A stretch of 64,000 bases of DNA, taken from Linyphia triangularis (taxonomy: Eukaryota > Arthropoda > Arachnida > Araneae > Linyphiidae). Of the stretch, positions 25,561-38,260 are shown one piece after another. Below the pieces are notes generated by a model, which did not search any database, had not been told where the DNA came from, and saw only the letters and a list, made by a program, of their open reading frames with translations. The position numbers and the translations under genes were made by a program. The first letter of the stretch is position 1, and each line of letters starts with the position of its first letter. The stretch lies in assembly GCA_963978545.1 (NCBI GenBank), contig OZ021723.1, positions 62,001 through 126,000 of the forward strand. The letters are read 5' to 3'.

Positions 25561-27192
25561 AAACAGACTTTAGTAACCACTGGCACATCCGCTGATATTT
25601 ATATGTCACTATTGTATAATTACTATATTGTTTTATACTTATTTTCATATTCCAAAATGCTAGAAATTTCTATAGAATAATATTTATTATTTTCCTAAAT
25701 TTTATTACTTTCTGCAGCATAAAATACCCAAACACAAAACTTTTGAGGTGCTGAGCTACCTCTAAATATTAAAATTATGTGCTCAAACTTTACATTATTT
25801 TTTATATAAAAGGAACAAATTAAGCAGGTAGAACCATTAAAAATCTTTAAAAAAATAAAATTGTCCATTTTTGGACCACCCTAATACATGGGTTAAAATG
25901 TAAGTTTTTTAAAGATATAGGATATATTAATAAATAGTTTTTAAGAAAATGTTCTTTTTTGAATAAAAAAACATATTTCGAGGTATATTTAATGCATAAT
26001 AAACAATATTTTAAAAAAATAAATAAAATACTTCTAGTGTAGCTTAAATAAAAATGTAAACACTGCTGAATACAGAAATGTTAGTAAATTTAGAAAGCAT
26101 AAAATGGACAAATTTATATTTTCATCATTTTTGTATGCCTACTCTTTAAGTTTGTTTTAACTTTTAAGTGTTTCTGTGAAATCTTCTATTCTAATTAGAA
26201 ATACTATACTAGAAAGTAATGACTACTCGTTTCATTAATCAAGGGCTCTGAAATATGCCGACAGGTTTTTGTTTTTTATACAGATAAATGTTTATAAAAA
26301 ATTCATTAGAGTGTCCTGATAAAAAAAATTTATAAGTTCCTAAACAATTTTTTGTTAATTGTCAATAGTGCAATAGATTTTTTCTTCTGCATGCATAGTC
26401 CAAGCAGATGGGAATAGGAAAATACTATCATCCAGACTATAAATCACCAGTTAAACAGAAAGAGTTGTTAAGCAGAATACCATTATTTAATTTGGAAAAA
26501 AAAAAGCATATGAAGACTAAAATATGATTATGTGACGGCATATGATTATTTACATGAAGGCGACCTCTTTAGCTTTTATCCACCACCCTCTTAAGACCCC
26601 CAGCACGGGCCTGATTTAGCATGGAAGGAGATTCTATACTAGCAGTTGTTTCCATGGCAACAGTGCAGCTTATTTGGAACTTTCACTCTGTGGCAGTACT
26701 AAGCTCTACAAGCATCAATATTTAGTTGATTTAAGCTGGTTTTTCCCCCTCAATTGTGCGTTGCACAACAGGTTTGCTAATTACCGGAGATTATTTTACT
26801 TACCGTAGAAATTCCAGCTTCATTTGCGATTCTAATCTACATTTAAGAAAACTAATAAAATAATGGAAGTAATTGATAATGGAAGTAATAGGCAGCTGGA
26901 ACCTTGTTAACAAACAAACTGGCATTATCATCAATTCTAAATTGCAGCACTAAACTCTTGACTACTAAGGACTGAATGGGGATTTTTTATTTACTCAATA
27001 AAAGAAGAAAGAGTGGGAGGGTAATAATGGGGAAGGAGTTCAAACATTTTTTCGAATAAAAAAAAAGAAATAATAAAAGTATCTGAAATGCAGCAATTTC
27101 TTAAATATTGTCTGATATACTGTATTAAAAAAGATTCCCGTAATTCAGGATTCTAAAAATACAGATAATAGTACAAAAAAGTATCAATAGGA
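25561..27192. other. Intergenic AT-rich DNA
   Basis: Nothing recognised. It is mostly low-complexity AT-rich sequence. Confidence 0.5.
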
Positions 27193-27299
27193 TTGCAAAA
27201 TAATAATAATAATAAATTACCTTTTGAAAGAGTAAAATATATAATTACAATATTAATTATAAATCTGGATGTGCTGTGGGAGAAGTCCCCCCCCCCCCC

Positions 27300-28049
27300 T
27301 TTAAGGAAGTCGTTTGCAGAAGTTCTGAGAGAACCTGTAATTAAAGACAATAAGCAAATGAAAAGAAATCATGAAGTCATAATCATGCCCATGAATGAAC
27401 AAACCTCAGATAAAATGAAAGAAATTATGAACACACTTAATCCAAAGAAATTAAAAATCGGAATAAAAAGAGCAAGAAAAATAGGAAAAGGGAGCATGGT
27501 ACTTGAAACGAATAATGAAGAATTGAAAGTATTAATAGAGAAGTTGGCAAAAGTGAAGATTTAGTAAGAAATTATAAGATGGAAAAACCCAAAAAGAGGA
27601 ATCCACAAGTAATTCTTTACGATGTTGAAAGTGGATATGAAGCTGAAGAATTGATCAAGACTATAAAAGAGCAGAATGAAGAATTAAGTGAAATAGAACT
27701 GCTTGTTACGAGAACCAAATTCAAGAGTCGCAAAGGCGAGAATTGGATTTTCGAGGCCTATAAGTAAATGGTAAGAATAGATGAGATAAATCTGAAGTGG
27801 GTTAGAGTCCGCTTCAGAGAATATGTCAAACTATCAATCAGCTATAATTGTTTCCGATATAGTCATGTAAGCAAGTATTGTACTAGAGATCAAAGCTGTG
27901 GATTGCAGCATGGGACTAAAGATTGCAAAAATGATACTAACTGTAGAAATTGTGATGAAAATAACAAAAAATATGGCACTAAATATGATACTAAACATGA
28001 TATAAAAAATAAAAATTGTAATACGTATAGATTTTGCAGTAGTAAATGA
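27300..28049 (+). pseudogene. LINE ORF1 (gag-like) relic
   Basis: Three consecutive open pieces (27193-27564, 27579-27767, 27768-28049) are separated by frameshift or stop. The N-terminal part reads SFAEVLREPV, then VIIMPMNEQTSDKMKEIMN, an arrangement typical of LINE ORF1 proteins of this group. The 28-kb end carries Cys-rich knuckles: CFRYSHVSKYC (one Cys replaced by Tyr), CGLQHGTKDC and CRNCDEN. It would encode an RNA-binding chaperone if intact. The first 35 codons up to the C10 run look like unrelated flanking sequence. Confidence 0.65.
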
Positions 28050-28238
28050 ACCCTACATTTATGAAAAAAAGTTTCAGGATTGGGAGGGAAATGTGTGGTT
28101 GGTCTTGAAGAAACAAGAACTGAAATAATTGTAAACAATAAAAACCTGATTATATGTATTCTATACCAGGAAAGAGATATAGTTGGAATAAAGTCAGAAA
28201 ACTAGGAAGATGTACTTGTAGGAATATATTGTTCCCCA

Positions 28239-28568
28239 TTGGAGAACATTATAGAAAACTTGAATAGACTAGACACTGTAATAAATATAAAGACAATAAA
28301 ACAATTATACTGGGTGACTTTAATGCAAAGTCAAGTATCTGGAGTCACAAACCGACTGATGGAAGAAGTTGTAGAATTGGTGGTTAGAAGAGATCTAGAG
28401 ATAGCGAATTTTCCTGACAGTTTGCCCAAATATACAAAAGGGCAGAGTTGGGTAGACCTGATTATAACTAGCAATATTGATGATGAAGAAGTGGTAAACT
28501 GGAAGATAAGTGATACATTCACTGCAAGTGACCACAACTATATGGAATTCGACTCCAAAACAAAATAA
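28239..28568 (+). pseudogene. LINE apurinic-like endonuclease relic
   Basis: The frame contains DLEIANFPDSLPKYTKGQSW, VDLIITS and SDTFTASDHNYMEF, the C-terminal half of an APE-type endonuclease with the catalytic SDH motif. The GDFN motif is readable only in a different frame just upstream, which shows a frameshift near 28370. Confidence 0.75.
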
Positions 28569-29079
28569 GAAACAAAAGTTGGGATATCATAAATCTGAAC
28601 TTGAGACAGGACACTTGTGAATTAGTACGAACAATTAAACTGGGACATTATGGAATACATCTAAACACTAACTGCAAAAACCATTGAGCTCTGTATGAAG
28701 GAAAGCTTAAACAAAATAATATGAAAAACACTGACTGGTGAAATATCGAATTGTAGTGAAGTAAGAGCGCTACGAAGAAGGTACAGATGACGAAGAACAA
28801 AGAAATAGCTATAAAATGGTGTTCAAGAAGCAAAGAGCAGCTTATTATAAACTGGTTGATGACACGAGAAAAATTTAAACATCTTGAAGCAGTGTTTAAA
28901 AGAACTGCCTTTGGTCTGAACTACAAAATTGTGAAGGGGAAGAAGAACAAATGTAAACTAATTAACCAAATTAAAAAAGAAAATGGGCCTATTACAGAAA
29001 GTCATAGTGTAACGGAAGAAATATTGAATAAGTTCAATGATAAATAACTATAAGTCTGTGCACCTTGGATCAAAGGAGA

Positions 29080-29640
29080 ATTACTTCACAATTGAGGAAG
29101 TAAAAAGAACTATGGAAGTAATGAAAGATGAGAAGGCCCCATGACATGACAGGCTCCCATAATAAAAGAAGTATTCTCTGTGGACAATGAATATTTTACC
29201 CAGGTATTGAACGTGTGTCAAAAAAAAAATTACTACATATTTTAAAAGAAAATAAAGACCCTAAAAGAAAAGAATCCTACAGATCGATTTGCCTATTACC
29301 CATATGGGGTAAAGTGTTAGATAAGTTAATTACTAAAAGACTAATATATTATCTGGAAAACTGGAATCGATTATCCGCGAATCAATATGAATTCAGACAG
29401 GGGAAAGCAAGGGTTAAGCAAGAACTAAATGGAACATTTATAGCAGATCAACTTAGAGGCATATTGTTTGACTTTCTACACAACCAATCAGTCTTAAAAG
29501 ATGACAAAAGTAAACATGAATATAATACATGTATCCCTCAGGGATCCAGCTGTGGCCTAATTTTATGGAATTTAATATAAATGCTAGAGATGAATTATAA
29601 TGAAGGCACAAAAGTTCAGGCCTTTGCATACGACATAGCA
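29080..29640 (+). pseudogene. LINE reverse transcriptase relic
   Basis: The fingers (YFTIEEVKRTMEVMKDEKAP, then a TGA where a Gly codon is expected; YRSICLLPIWGKVLDKLITK) join directly to IPQGSS-ILWN. The intervening palm with motif A is deleted. The catalytic motif C reads FAYD, with Tyr in place of the first Asp (TAC at about 29629-29631). It is inactive. Confidence 0.75.
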
Positions 29641-29678
29641 GAACTTATAGTAGCAACAAATGCAATCAACCTTTTAAG

Positions 29679-30332
29679 TTGATGTCCTCCACTAGACATT
29701 CTGATTATAAAATTGTAAAAGTGAAGAAATACAAAATAATGAAAAGAAATAGAGATGATGAACTGGATGGAGTATTCATCAAAAATAAAGAAGTTGAAAA
29801 GAATGAGGCACCTTGGCAACCACCTCAGAATGAAGAATATACCTCGGATAAGACAATTGAAGAAAATGAAGGAATCTGCATTCATACAGATGTCTCTAAA
29901 ATTGTAGATAAAGTAGCAAGTGGTTTAACAGCATATATAAATGGAATAAACATCTTAAAAGAATCATATATATTAAATAATGAAGCAACTGTGTTTCAAG
30001 CTGAACAATATGCAATATTGAAAGCACTCGAATTGATAGAAATAAGAAATGAAACTAAGGCCTATATATACACCGACTCTCTATCAACTTTAAGGGCATT
30101 GAATAAGAAAGATAAAATATATAATTTGATAATTGAAATTAAAAACAAAGTAAAAGAATTAAATGCAAATAGATACGAAATAAATCTTCATTGGGTTAAA
30201 GCTCATATTGGCATTGATATAAATGAAGAAGCTGATATTCTGGTAAAAGAAGGAACTATGAAATTGGAAGTGGACACAGCAGTAATTACAAACAAAAAGT
30301 TAAAAAGAAATAATTCAAATGTGGCAGAATAA
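29679..30332 (+). pseudogene. LINE RNase H domain relic
   Basis: The longest surviving frame (217 codons). It contains ICIHTDVSKI (first catalytic Asp kept, following Gly replaced by Val), FQAEQYAILKALELIE (Glu), AYIYTDSLSTLRAL (Asp) and HWVKAHIGIDINEEADIL (His/Asp). The first 60 residues do not resemble RNase H. The frame is followed by the terminal zinc motif in another frame. Confidence 0.8.
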
Positions 30333-30760
30333 GTGAAATGAGACTACAATAGGTATATTTGTAAAAGACGTACTTCCGAATTTTAGTGTAAGCAGACTTC
30401 TATTTGAATCAAATAATCACTGGACACAGAGCATTTAGAGAACATACCAAGAGCGGTTCCATGGCAAGAACTTTAGATGTCCTTGTGATGAAGGCATTGA
30501 AACTGTAGAACATTGTGGAATGAAATCAGAAAGGAATATAAAGTGGAAAATATTGAAAATATGAACAGATTAGAATTCATCAAGAGATACCTGAAGGCAA
30601 GCATAAAAATTATCAAAAATATGGTTCAAAGAAAGATAAATTTCTGTAATTTCTTAATCTTTACCTATACAACATACCTTGTCAGGCACTTAGCAGGGAC
30701 ATTTCTTCCACTTACGAGATGCTGACTAAATGTAGGAACATATCAAGTGGATGATTCAAT

Positions 30761-31309
30761 GCAAAACAATATTGCAAGTTGTAAAATATCTCCATGCAGG
30801 ATCATTTACAAAATTGTCACACGAAAGAACTTTTGGTACATTTGGCACTACAGTACATAAGCATTCTAAACCTTTGTATCCAGCAAAACTCTAGCATTTT
30901 TACAGGAAAACAGGAACCATATCAATAAGAGATGATTTGAGAATCACATCATTTCAGACTATGAAACTGATCATCATTCATCGCTGTTTCGACTCTTTTT
31001 AATTTTTAAAACACCACAGTTCTGTGTAGAGACATTGTCGAATTCTTTTATTTTGAGCCCTATTGCAATGAAAACTTTTTTTTTTTTTTAGAGATAAGAT
31101 AGTCAAATGTTCAGATAAATAACAGATAAATTTTAGCATGAATAGTAAAAATGTGAACGTTGCATGCTCTTTTTTACTTTCAATTACCCACATGTTAAGG
31201 TAGAGTAATGAAAGTATTGTTTTCGGTCCAAAATGTTCTTCAATTTCTCTACTTTTTTTTAAAACATCCTGATTAAAAAAAGTGGCATAGAAAATATGTA
31301 TGTCTGTGT
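30761..31309. other. Intergenic DNA
   Basis: No gene seen; T/A runs. Confidence 0.5.
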
Positions 31310-31890
31310 GTATGTGGTCAGTATAACGCCCGAGTGAATTGACCTACAATTTTCAAATTTGGTGTACGGGTTAATGATGGCAATGGGACCCACTATTAAA
31401 GTTTTTTTCAAAATTGTGCATGCGCATCAGGTTGAATCATGAAAAAATCATGTTTTTCAGCAATTTCTAAAAAAGGCTCTAACAATTTTGATTAAAATCT
31501 CTGTGCTAATGCCTCTTAAGGTGTTCTAAATGTCCCTACCTCTGAAAATCCTGTAAAAATGCAATAAAAAGTTGAAAAACAAGTGCCTTTAATACTGAGT
31601 TTTCTGCTCTTGAGCATCACCCATCAACGATCGATTTTCCTCTGTTTCACGCAGAAGACAGGATGATGTAATATTTATCAAATAACATCGCCAATTTTCA
31701 ATGTGGGGAGAATGGAGAGTTATTGGCCCCCCCATGTAAAAATTATTCCAAAAATATCACCAAACTGGCCATTTTTATTTAAATGAGTGAAAACATAAAA
31801 ATGGCAAATAATATATCAAATTTGAATGCAATGACCAGTATTATAGTGAAATTGAAAGCTGTGCAATGTTCCACACCCCTAGTTTTTTGT
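31310..31890 (-). repeat. Dispersed repeat Rep-A (reverse copy)
   Basis: On the minus strand the same blocks appear in the same order as 18530-19065 and 55540-56030, including GATGGGTGATGCTCAAGAGC and the 3' AATTTGAAAATTGTAGGTCA block. Confidence 0.7.
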
Positions 31891-34800
31891 TGGGATTGAA
31901 TATTTTCTCACTTTGAATATGTTATTACTACTTTGCTTTGTACAATTTTGGTAGAAAAACTTTTCTGACAGAAAATATAACAATTTAAGAATGTATGTTC
32001 TTTTAATTTTTTTAATGTTTGATGCTTATTATGGATATGATGTGCTAAAAATTTTAAATTGCTCTAAAATGAGTCCTATATAATTATCACAATATTTTAA
32101 CAAATATTAATTTACAACCTTTATAGAGAAATTTTTTACTTTAACGATTGCTAATATACATGGGTAATGTAAATTATTTTACATTAATTTTATTTATTCT
32201 GATATAGATGAAATTTAAGTTCAATTTACTTTCTGCTCTGTTATAAATAAACAGTGATAGTAATTGCAATATTTTTGCACTAACAGTGGATTATGTGTTT
32301 AAGATTGAAATCAATTTAGTAGTTCAAAATGATAATAGTAACAATACTAATTAAAATATTTTAAAAGATCCTAATATTCTTAAAGTATATTTAAATATTA
32401 CAATGTTTAGAACTCGCATCTTTAAGAATAATGTTTATAACAGACTTTTGTTATATGAAGCAAATTGTATTGAAAGAAGCATCTTTACTTTTATAAAATT
32501 TCCAATTCAAATTTTGTCTAATATTGAAGGTTACTTACAGAGTCCGATAAAATGGACGTACGTGCGTACGATGTACGCAGGAAATTGTCGGATCCCACAG
32601 GAAATTAAAGTTAAAAGCCGTTTTTTTGGTTTTTATGGAGAAATTAAAGTTAGGCAGGGCGGGAAAGGGAGAGTTGTTGACTCCCGTAACGCCGGGAGGG
32701 GAGAGGTTGGGGGGGGGGGGGGTGCTATTCTCCATATAGTTCACCACCTGTTACTCCTATACAGGAAGGAGAAATTCCAGTTAGGTTGGACAGGGAAGGG
32801 AGAAGTGTTAACATAAGGGAGGGAAGGGAGCTTTATTTCCTGATTTTGGAATCTGAACCTATTGAAACATGTAATTACACTGAGAGTTTATTTCCTTCAT
32901 TCTTCTTTTTAATTTGAAAGAATTCTTGGATATTCCATTATAATTTAAAAAGAAACCACATTTTTCTTTAAAATGATAAGGAGCTATCCAAGCAAGACAA
33001 TGAAAATGAAATGCTGCAGTATTTGCAAGAAGTGTTGGAGCAAAACTATTCACAGCATTTAAATCGAAAGCACAAAAATGAAAATAGTTATGAAAGGAGG
33101 CATGCTGGACAAGCATCAGTGTTTGCTATCGTTTCACAAGCTAAACCTTTAACCAATGACCTAATATTGCAACTGGAAATGTGCCATTGGAAACCGATGT
33201 TTATCCTGCAGAGTGGTGCTTCCAAAATCAATGCCAAGAAGATTTTGAATTAAACAACTTTTAATTCTCAATAGTACGTAACATATAATTTTCTTCAGTA
33301 GTATAATTTAAAGCCCGCAGACTCGCAGGAAATTTTTGGATATGGCATTTGTGTACGCAGGAAGAAAATATTTTTCTGGAGCCCTGGTTACATATAGGAA
33401 ATTTAAAATTACCTTTTTTTGCCATAGCAATTCATAAAGAATTTGATTTCAAATTTTCTCTTAAATTTGTTAAATAGATTGGCAAAATTCATTCTTTGTG
33501 TCTTCATTACTTTCTCTCGCTATGTATAAATATGTATGTGTGTAGTTGAAATATTGTGTCATAATTTTGCAAGTGTAATTTGAAAATAAACTGGAAATAC
33601 ATAACAAAAGTTTAACCTTCCAAGGGTTTTCAAAAACTTGCTTGGTAACATCCAAAGGAAATCTTTACAATGCGACAACAATAATAAATCGACTTTTCTT
33701 TTGTAAATTCAAAGGGGGGTACACAATGTAGGGTGTTCAACAAAGCATGAAGACGCCTCACTGAAAGTTCCCTAAGGGTGTTTCTTACCAAGAAAAACCC
33801 ACTTTTGCACATTCTGAAGACCTATTCTCTTTTTTGCTCTAATTTACGCTACTAAGCACTTATACATACTTTGGAATTTAACTTGATTTTTATGGATTTT
33901 AATTATATAAATTGCTTTTGATTTCTTCACCTATATATTTTAATAGGGCCATGTGTTAGTGTACAAAGGTGAACTAAGTCAACTTCTACAGTGTCATTGT
34001 CTTCTAAAATGTTTGAAAAAAGTCTTTAAACTTCAATGTGAGTTGAAGCTTTAATTACACATCTTATAATTAACGCTATTACCAAAATTTTACCGATTTC
34101 TGAAAAAAATAATCAAACTTATAGGATCTTTACTAGGAAAATTACTAATTTTTCAGGTTTCTTCTATGAATTTTAGAGAGTAGTCATATTTAGCAAGTCT
34201 GTTTATGAAAGGAGACAATTTATTGGATGTAGACATAACACATAATAGTAATTCTTCTGTATAAATTGTCCATTAAGTTATTTTAATTGATACATACATA
34301 ATCTAAATAATAATACATAAAACTAAGACAATGTACAGAACTCCATTTAGTGTTATTTCAATATGATATTTTTTAAATTTTAGATCATGAATATCTGAAG
34401 AAATAAACACCTATTTAGAGAAATCATTTTTTAAAGGAATAACAAGTAAATCAGCACCTAATTATTCACTTTTTAAATTCTGTGTGTTTTTATTTAAAAA
34501 AATCAGTTGCTAAGACCTAAAAATATTTAACTTAATATCTTATTGACTTCAGATAATATTTTGTTCTAGATAAGTTAGGAAAAACACAAGACTATTCAGA
34601 TCAGAATTTTGTGGCTTAAAAACTATGGATAATAGAAGAACATTATAAAAAAAGATTAGTAACATAGCAAGTATGAGCCACAGATAAAAAAAAAAAAAAC
34701 ACCTATATTTTATCTGAGATAAAAACTTGCAACCCCAACTAAAGCATTAAAAAAAAAAAGTTTAGGGGCAAGATTCTATCCACTCCAGCAGGAACATAAA

Positions 34801-36375
34801 TTGCTTCCATAATAGATAAATGTGCTGACTGATATCAAGAATCCTAGACAGATTTAGATCTGCTAAATATTTGTGAATAATATACCAGAAATTGCACATA
34901 ACTCATTAATAATCAAAAAAATTTATGAATTTGAAAGTTTTGTTCTTCCTTGTCTGAACTGGAGAATTTATATTGTTTTCTTGCATTTCATAATAATATT
35001 CGAAGCTTAAGGGAAAATTTTGAAAACTTTATTTATTCAATTCTTACTTTAAATAAATTCATTAATGTTAAATAGTGAATTTTACTAACAATTCAGAATG
35101 GCATCCAGTGAGGATTATTATCGCATAACTACAGTTTAAATTTATCAGACACTTACAAAGTTGTAGATTTATATTCTGCTGAAAACTTTAGATTTTTTTT
35201 GCCAATAACAAAACATTTTAGGTGATTGATTTCAAGTTAATAAGGATATTTTAGGCACAATAAATATACATTGAAAAAGCGTTGGAAAATGTTAAAATTG
35301 GTTTAAATGTGATACTTTTGACATCAATATCATTCACCAAGTCATTGCATCTACTTTCTGAAATCAATATCTACAATATGCATGCTTTAGGTATCTAAAA
35401 TTTCACTCAGTACAGTCAATCCATTAGTTGCGCTATGTTTGACAAGAAATTTCAATGTTATACAGCCAGTAGAGTTCACTTACCATTCCATATGAAGGGA
35501 ACAGTCTGTCCTTTGAACACGTCAACGATCAGACACGGTTGGATCTTTGAAATTTTCAGGTACAGGAGACAATCAGCTTGTCCTCTTCATACAATTCATT
35601 CATAAAATTTTAAATATTTGAAAGAGATTTTTAGACCTGTAGAGGAACAAATTCAAAAATGTTATATAAGTTTGTGAATTAAAAATAGGGAATTAGATAC
35701 AATTAATTTAAAGAATAATAAATCTGCTTTAAATTCTATAGAAAGATAAATCTTCAAAAAAGTAATATTTTATAAAGAACCAATAGAGAAGTTGTTCTTT
35801 TATGCAAAATGTATTAATTTCCTACTTTTAAAAAAGACAAAAAAAATTTATTCACCCAAGAATTTTAAAAAGTTATTCATTAGTTTTGAAAAATATGGTT
35901 AAAAGTGATTGAAATTTACAGCAACAATATGCAACCAAAAATGCCACAATGCATGAAAAACCTGTGTGTTTCTTCTCCAATCTACACAACGTTGAAATCT
36001 TTTGTCCAAACTGGACTTCCATTTACGTTACATTTGGCTATGTACAATTCATGGAGCAAAAATGTTTATAATAGGAAAGATTCATTATATTAGCATTCCA
36101 AAAGCTGTCAATTATACTCTAACTCACAAAAGTCAAACATGATTATATAAACAAAAATTGTGACAATAAAAAAGTAATAGAAAGAAACAGTATCCAATTG
36201 AAAGAAACAATATCAAATTTTAGCTCATATCAGATTTTGATGAAATTTGGCATAGAGTAGGGTAGTTCAACAATACATGTAAAAAAATAAAGTTTCTCAT
36301 ACATACCAGGCCACCCCTCAAACTTTTTAGACTTGTGGACAGTAGTATTTTGGAAGAATTTCAACTATAAGAGGG
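31891..36375. other. Intergenic AT-rich DNA
   Basis: No complete gene. A 32550-33370 segment carries a G13 run and the word TACGCAGGAA three times (with GGAAATT variants). A plus frame at 33011-33253 (80 codons, starting LQYLQEVLEQNYSQHL) is not recognised. A small transposase-like fragment at 35445-35560 is listed separately. Confidence 0.45.
35481..35560 (-). pseudogene. Possible DDE (pogo-like) transposase fragment
   Basis: The minus strand reads QPCLIVDVFKGQTVPFIWN, then GT-AAGT. It resembles the second-Asp segment (L-I-x-D-V-F-K-G-Q-T) of pogo/Jerky-type DDE transposases. It is only about 25 codons long with no neighbouring homology, so the call is tentative. Confidence 0.3.
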
Positions 36376-36434
36376 TTTGTTTGTTTGTTTTGGGTTTTAT
36401 GGCACAAAGGCAACACAAGGGCCATACTGCGCCA
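36376..36434 (-). mobile_element. 59-bp hairpin mini-retroposon, copy 1
   Basis: A 59-bp insertion is flanked by a perfect 14-bp target duplication, CAACTATAAGAGGG (36362-36375 and 36435-36448). On the minus strand it starts TGGCGCAGTATGGCC and contains TTGTGCCATAAAA. It ends in an AAAC-repeat tail, which is the layout of a retroposed RNA. The start TGGCGCA can pair with TGTGCCA. The same core occurs at 57828-57885. Confidence 0.88.
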
Positions 36435-36741
36435 CAACTATAAGAGGGTGCTCAATGCCCACAAATTTCATAAGTTAGTGTATTCCATTGTAATTTTACT
36501 ATTTATTTTTCAAAAAACTAAGAACCTGCAAATTTCAAGTATATTTTTTTATTTTACTATCTCTTACAAAAAATAAATTAATATAAAAGTAAAAAATAAA
36601 ATTAAGTATGTTTTGTCCTTTAAGATTGCAAAATAGTGTCTAAAACGTATTTTTTCGTAGTTTCTGATGGAATGCATTTTATGTTCCTTCTATCACCTGC
36701 AGCATCATAATTTCTTGTGATTTTATTGAAATCTTCAATAA

Positions 36742-37958
36742 CAGGGGTCAAAGTGACAAAATAAGAATATATAGGATTTTTGAAAAAAATATATAGGACA
36801 ATTTAAAATATCAAATAACTGCACACAGTTGCTACTGAACTTAAAATTTAACTCGTTATACATTTATATACTCGTTATATTGTATTTAAGAGAATAAAAA
36901 AACACCTTAAAAAAAAAGAAATTGCCTGATCCTGAATATGTCAACCGAAATTGCTTCAATATTCCATTCCTACATCAAGTTTTATTAATTACATTATTTG
37001 CAATCTTGAGTCTTTTGCTTCCAGCATCTATAACTGCTCCAATTTCTCTAAGTATTTTCTTTTTATCCCTGTTTGCAGTCTTTTGTTGGTTCAGATTTAC
37101 TGTTCAGTGTCGGTTGGATTGGCGGCGAAAAGTGGGAGATTTATCGCCGAATGTGGCAAACCGGGGACTTGGTTTTCCGGAAACCCTAGTGACCGTTTGG
37201 ATTTAACTTCACAACGTATTGATGATTATTGATTTTCAATTTTGGCGACTTTTATGAAAAAATCCTGCGTAATATTCCGAATTCGGAACGAATTCTGCTC
37301 CAAGGTGAAAAATGGCAGCCAAAACTTTTTAAGAGCAAGAGAACTACCTATGGTTGCCCTAATTATGCGCCGTTTGATGTAAACAATTCGTGGCGCAGAA
37401 TCCGTATCGGATTTGTAATAAAAAAATCGTCATCCGACATCATACAGTAAATCTTAACCCTTTTGTTTCCTTCATTAATTATTGATTGAGCACTCAAAAT
37501 GTTCTTTAGTAGCTCTGCAAGTTAATCCCAAATCGTTTTTATCCGTTTTTCTCGAGGCACAGTTTTGTTGCTGCATCTCTCTCTCTATATTATGACCAAT
37601 TAATTTACTACGTTGGAGGAGAAAACAAATAAAAAATTCAAGACAGCGTGTTATGGAGACGTTCACATGTTTACAACTCCTGCCGGTCCAGTAGAGTTGA
37701 GTTGCAAGTTATGCAATACGTGACGTCACAAGAGAAAAAACGATGCAGTTACAAAATCACTTTTGTCATGTCTTTTTCACCCTACGATCGCGCCAAAGAA
37801 TCCGAAATATAAAAAATGGCAACGAACGGCGCCGTTATTACGAATTCGAAGAAAATATAGATCGAATCAATATAGAAATATAGGACAATTGTAAAATATA
37901 GGACGTTTTTGCCGATTTTTAAAAATATATAGGATTTATAGGACGTTTGCGACCCCTG
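36742..37958. mobile_element. hAT-like non-autonomous DNA transposon
   Basis: It begins CAGGGGTC and ends GACCCCTG (37951-37958), the hAT-type terminus. It is flanked by CAATAA on both sides (36736-36741, 37959-37964); 8 bp is usual for hAT, so the duplication may be eroded. ATATAGGA(C/T) words recur at both subterminal ends. The interior 36940-37450 is more GC-rich, with short open frames (for example 37229-37450, GEKWQPKLFKSKRTTYG) that may be captured host sequence. No transposase is present. Confidence 0.7.
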
Positions 37959-38260
37959 CAATAAGCTTAGCGTCTCATTCTGCACTATCATTCACTACTT
38001 GTAAATTTTGAATATTTCCGTTTTAATATTTAATTTATTCTGTCAAATTTCTATGTTTAAGTAAAACAGGAATTTTTGATAAAATTGACGAATAAGGTGC
38101 TTGGGTAATTTAAGTAAACTTTAAAAAAAAAATAATAATTACTCTGCAGATTATTTTCTAATACCCAAATTAGTGTTGCAGACTGGCAGAAAAGTTTCTG
38201 CTAAGTTAAAGTAAATAACGCCAAAATATGGGTGAACGGGGAAATATATTAAAACACTGA

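Larger units (their letters stand above)
27193..30760 (+). mobile_element. Decayed non-LTR retrotransposon (RNase H-bearing LINE)
   Basis: The fossil domains run in order on the plus strand. First comes an ORF1-like region with coiled and charged sequence, then Cys/His knuckles (27300-28049). Next is an APE endonuclease (28239-28568, with GDFNAKSS in a neighbouring frame at about 28310 and SDHNY at about 28535). RT fingers (about 29080-29420), an RT remnant with PQGSS and FAYD (29530-29640), RNase H (29880-30270) and a terminal CPCDEGIETVEH zinc motif (about 30470) follow. This order fits the RNase H-containing I/LOA/R1-like LINEs. Many stops and frameshifts, and deletion of the RT palm motif A, make it dead. 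No poly-A tail or clear target duplication was found. Confidence 0.85.

Noticed and set aside
32403..32816. 137-codon plus frame as a gene
   Set aside because: It crosses a G13 run and repeated TACGCAGGAA words and shows no protein-like composition.
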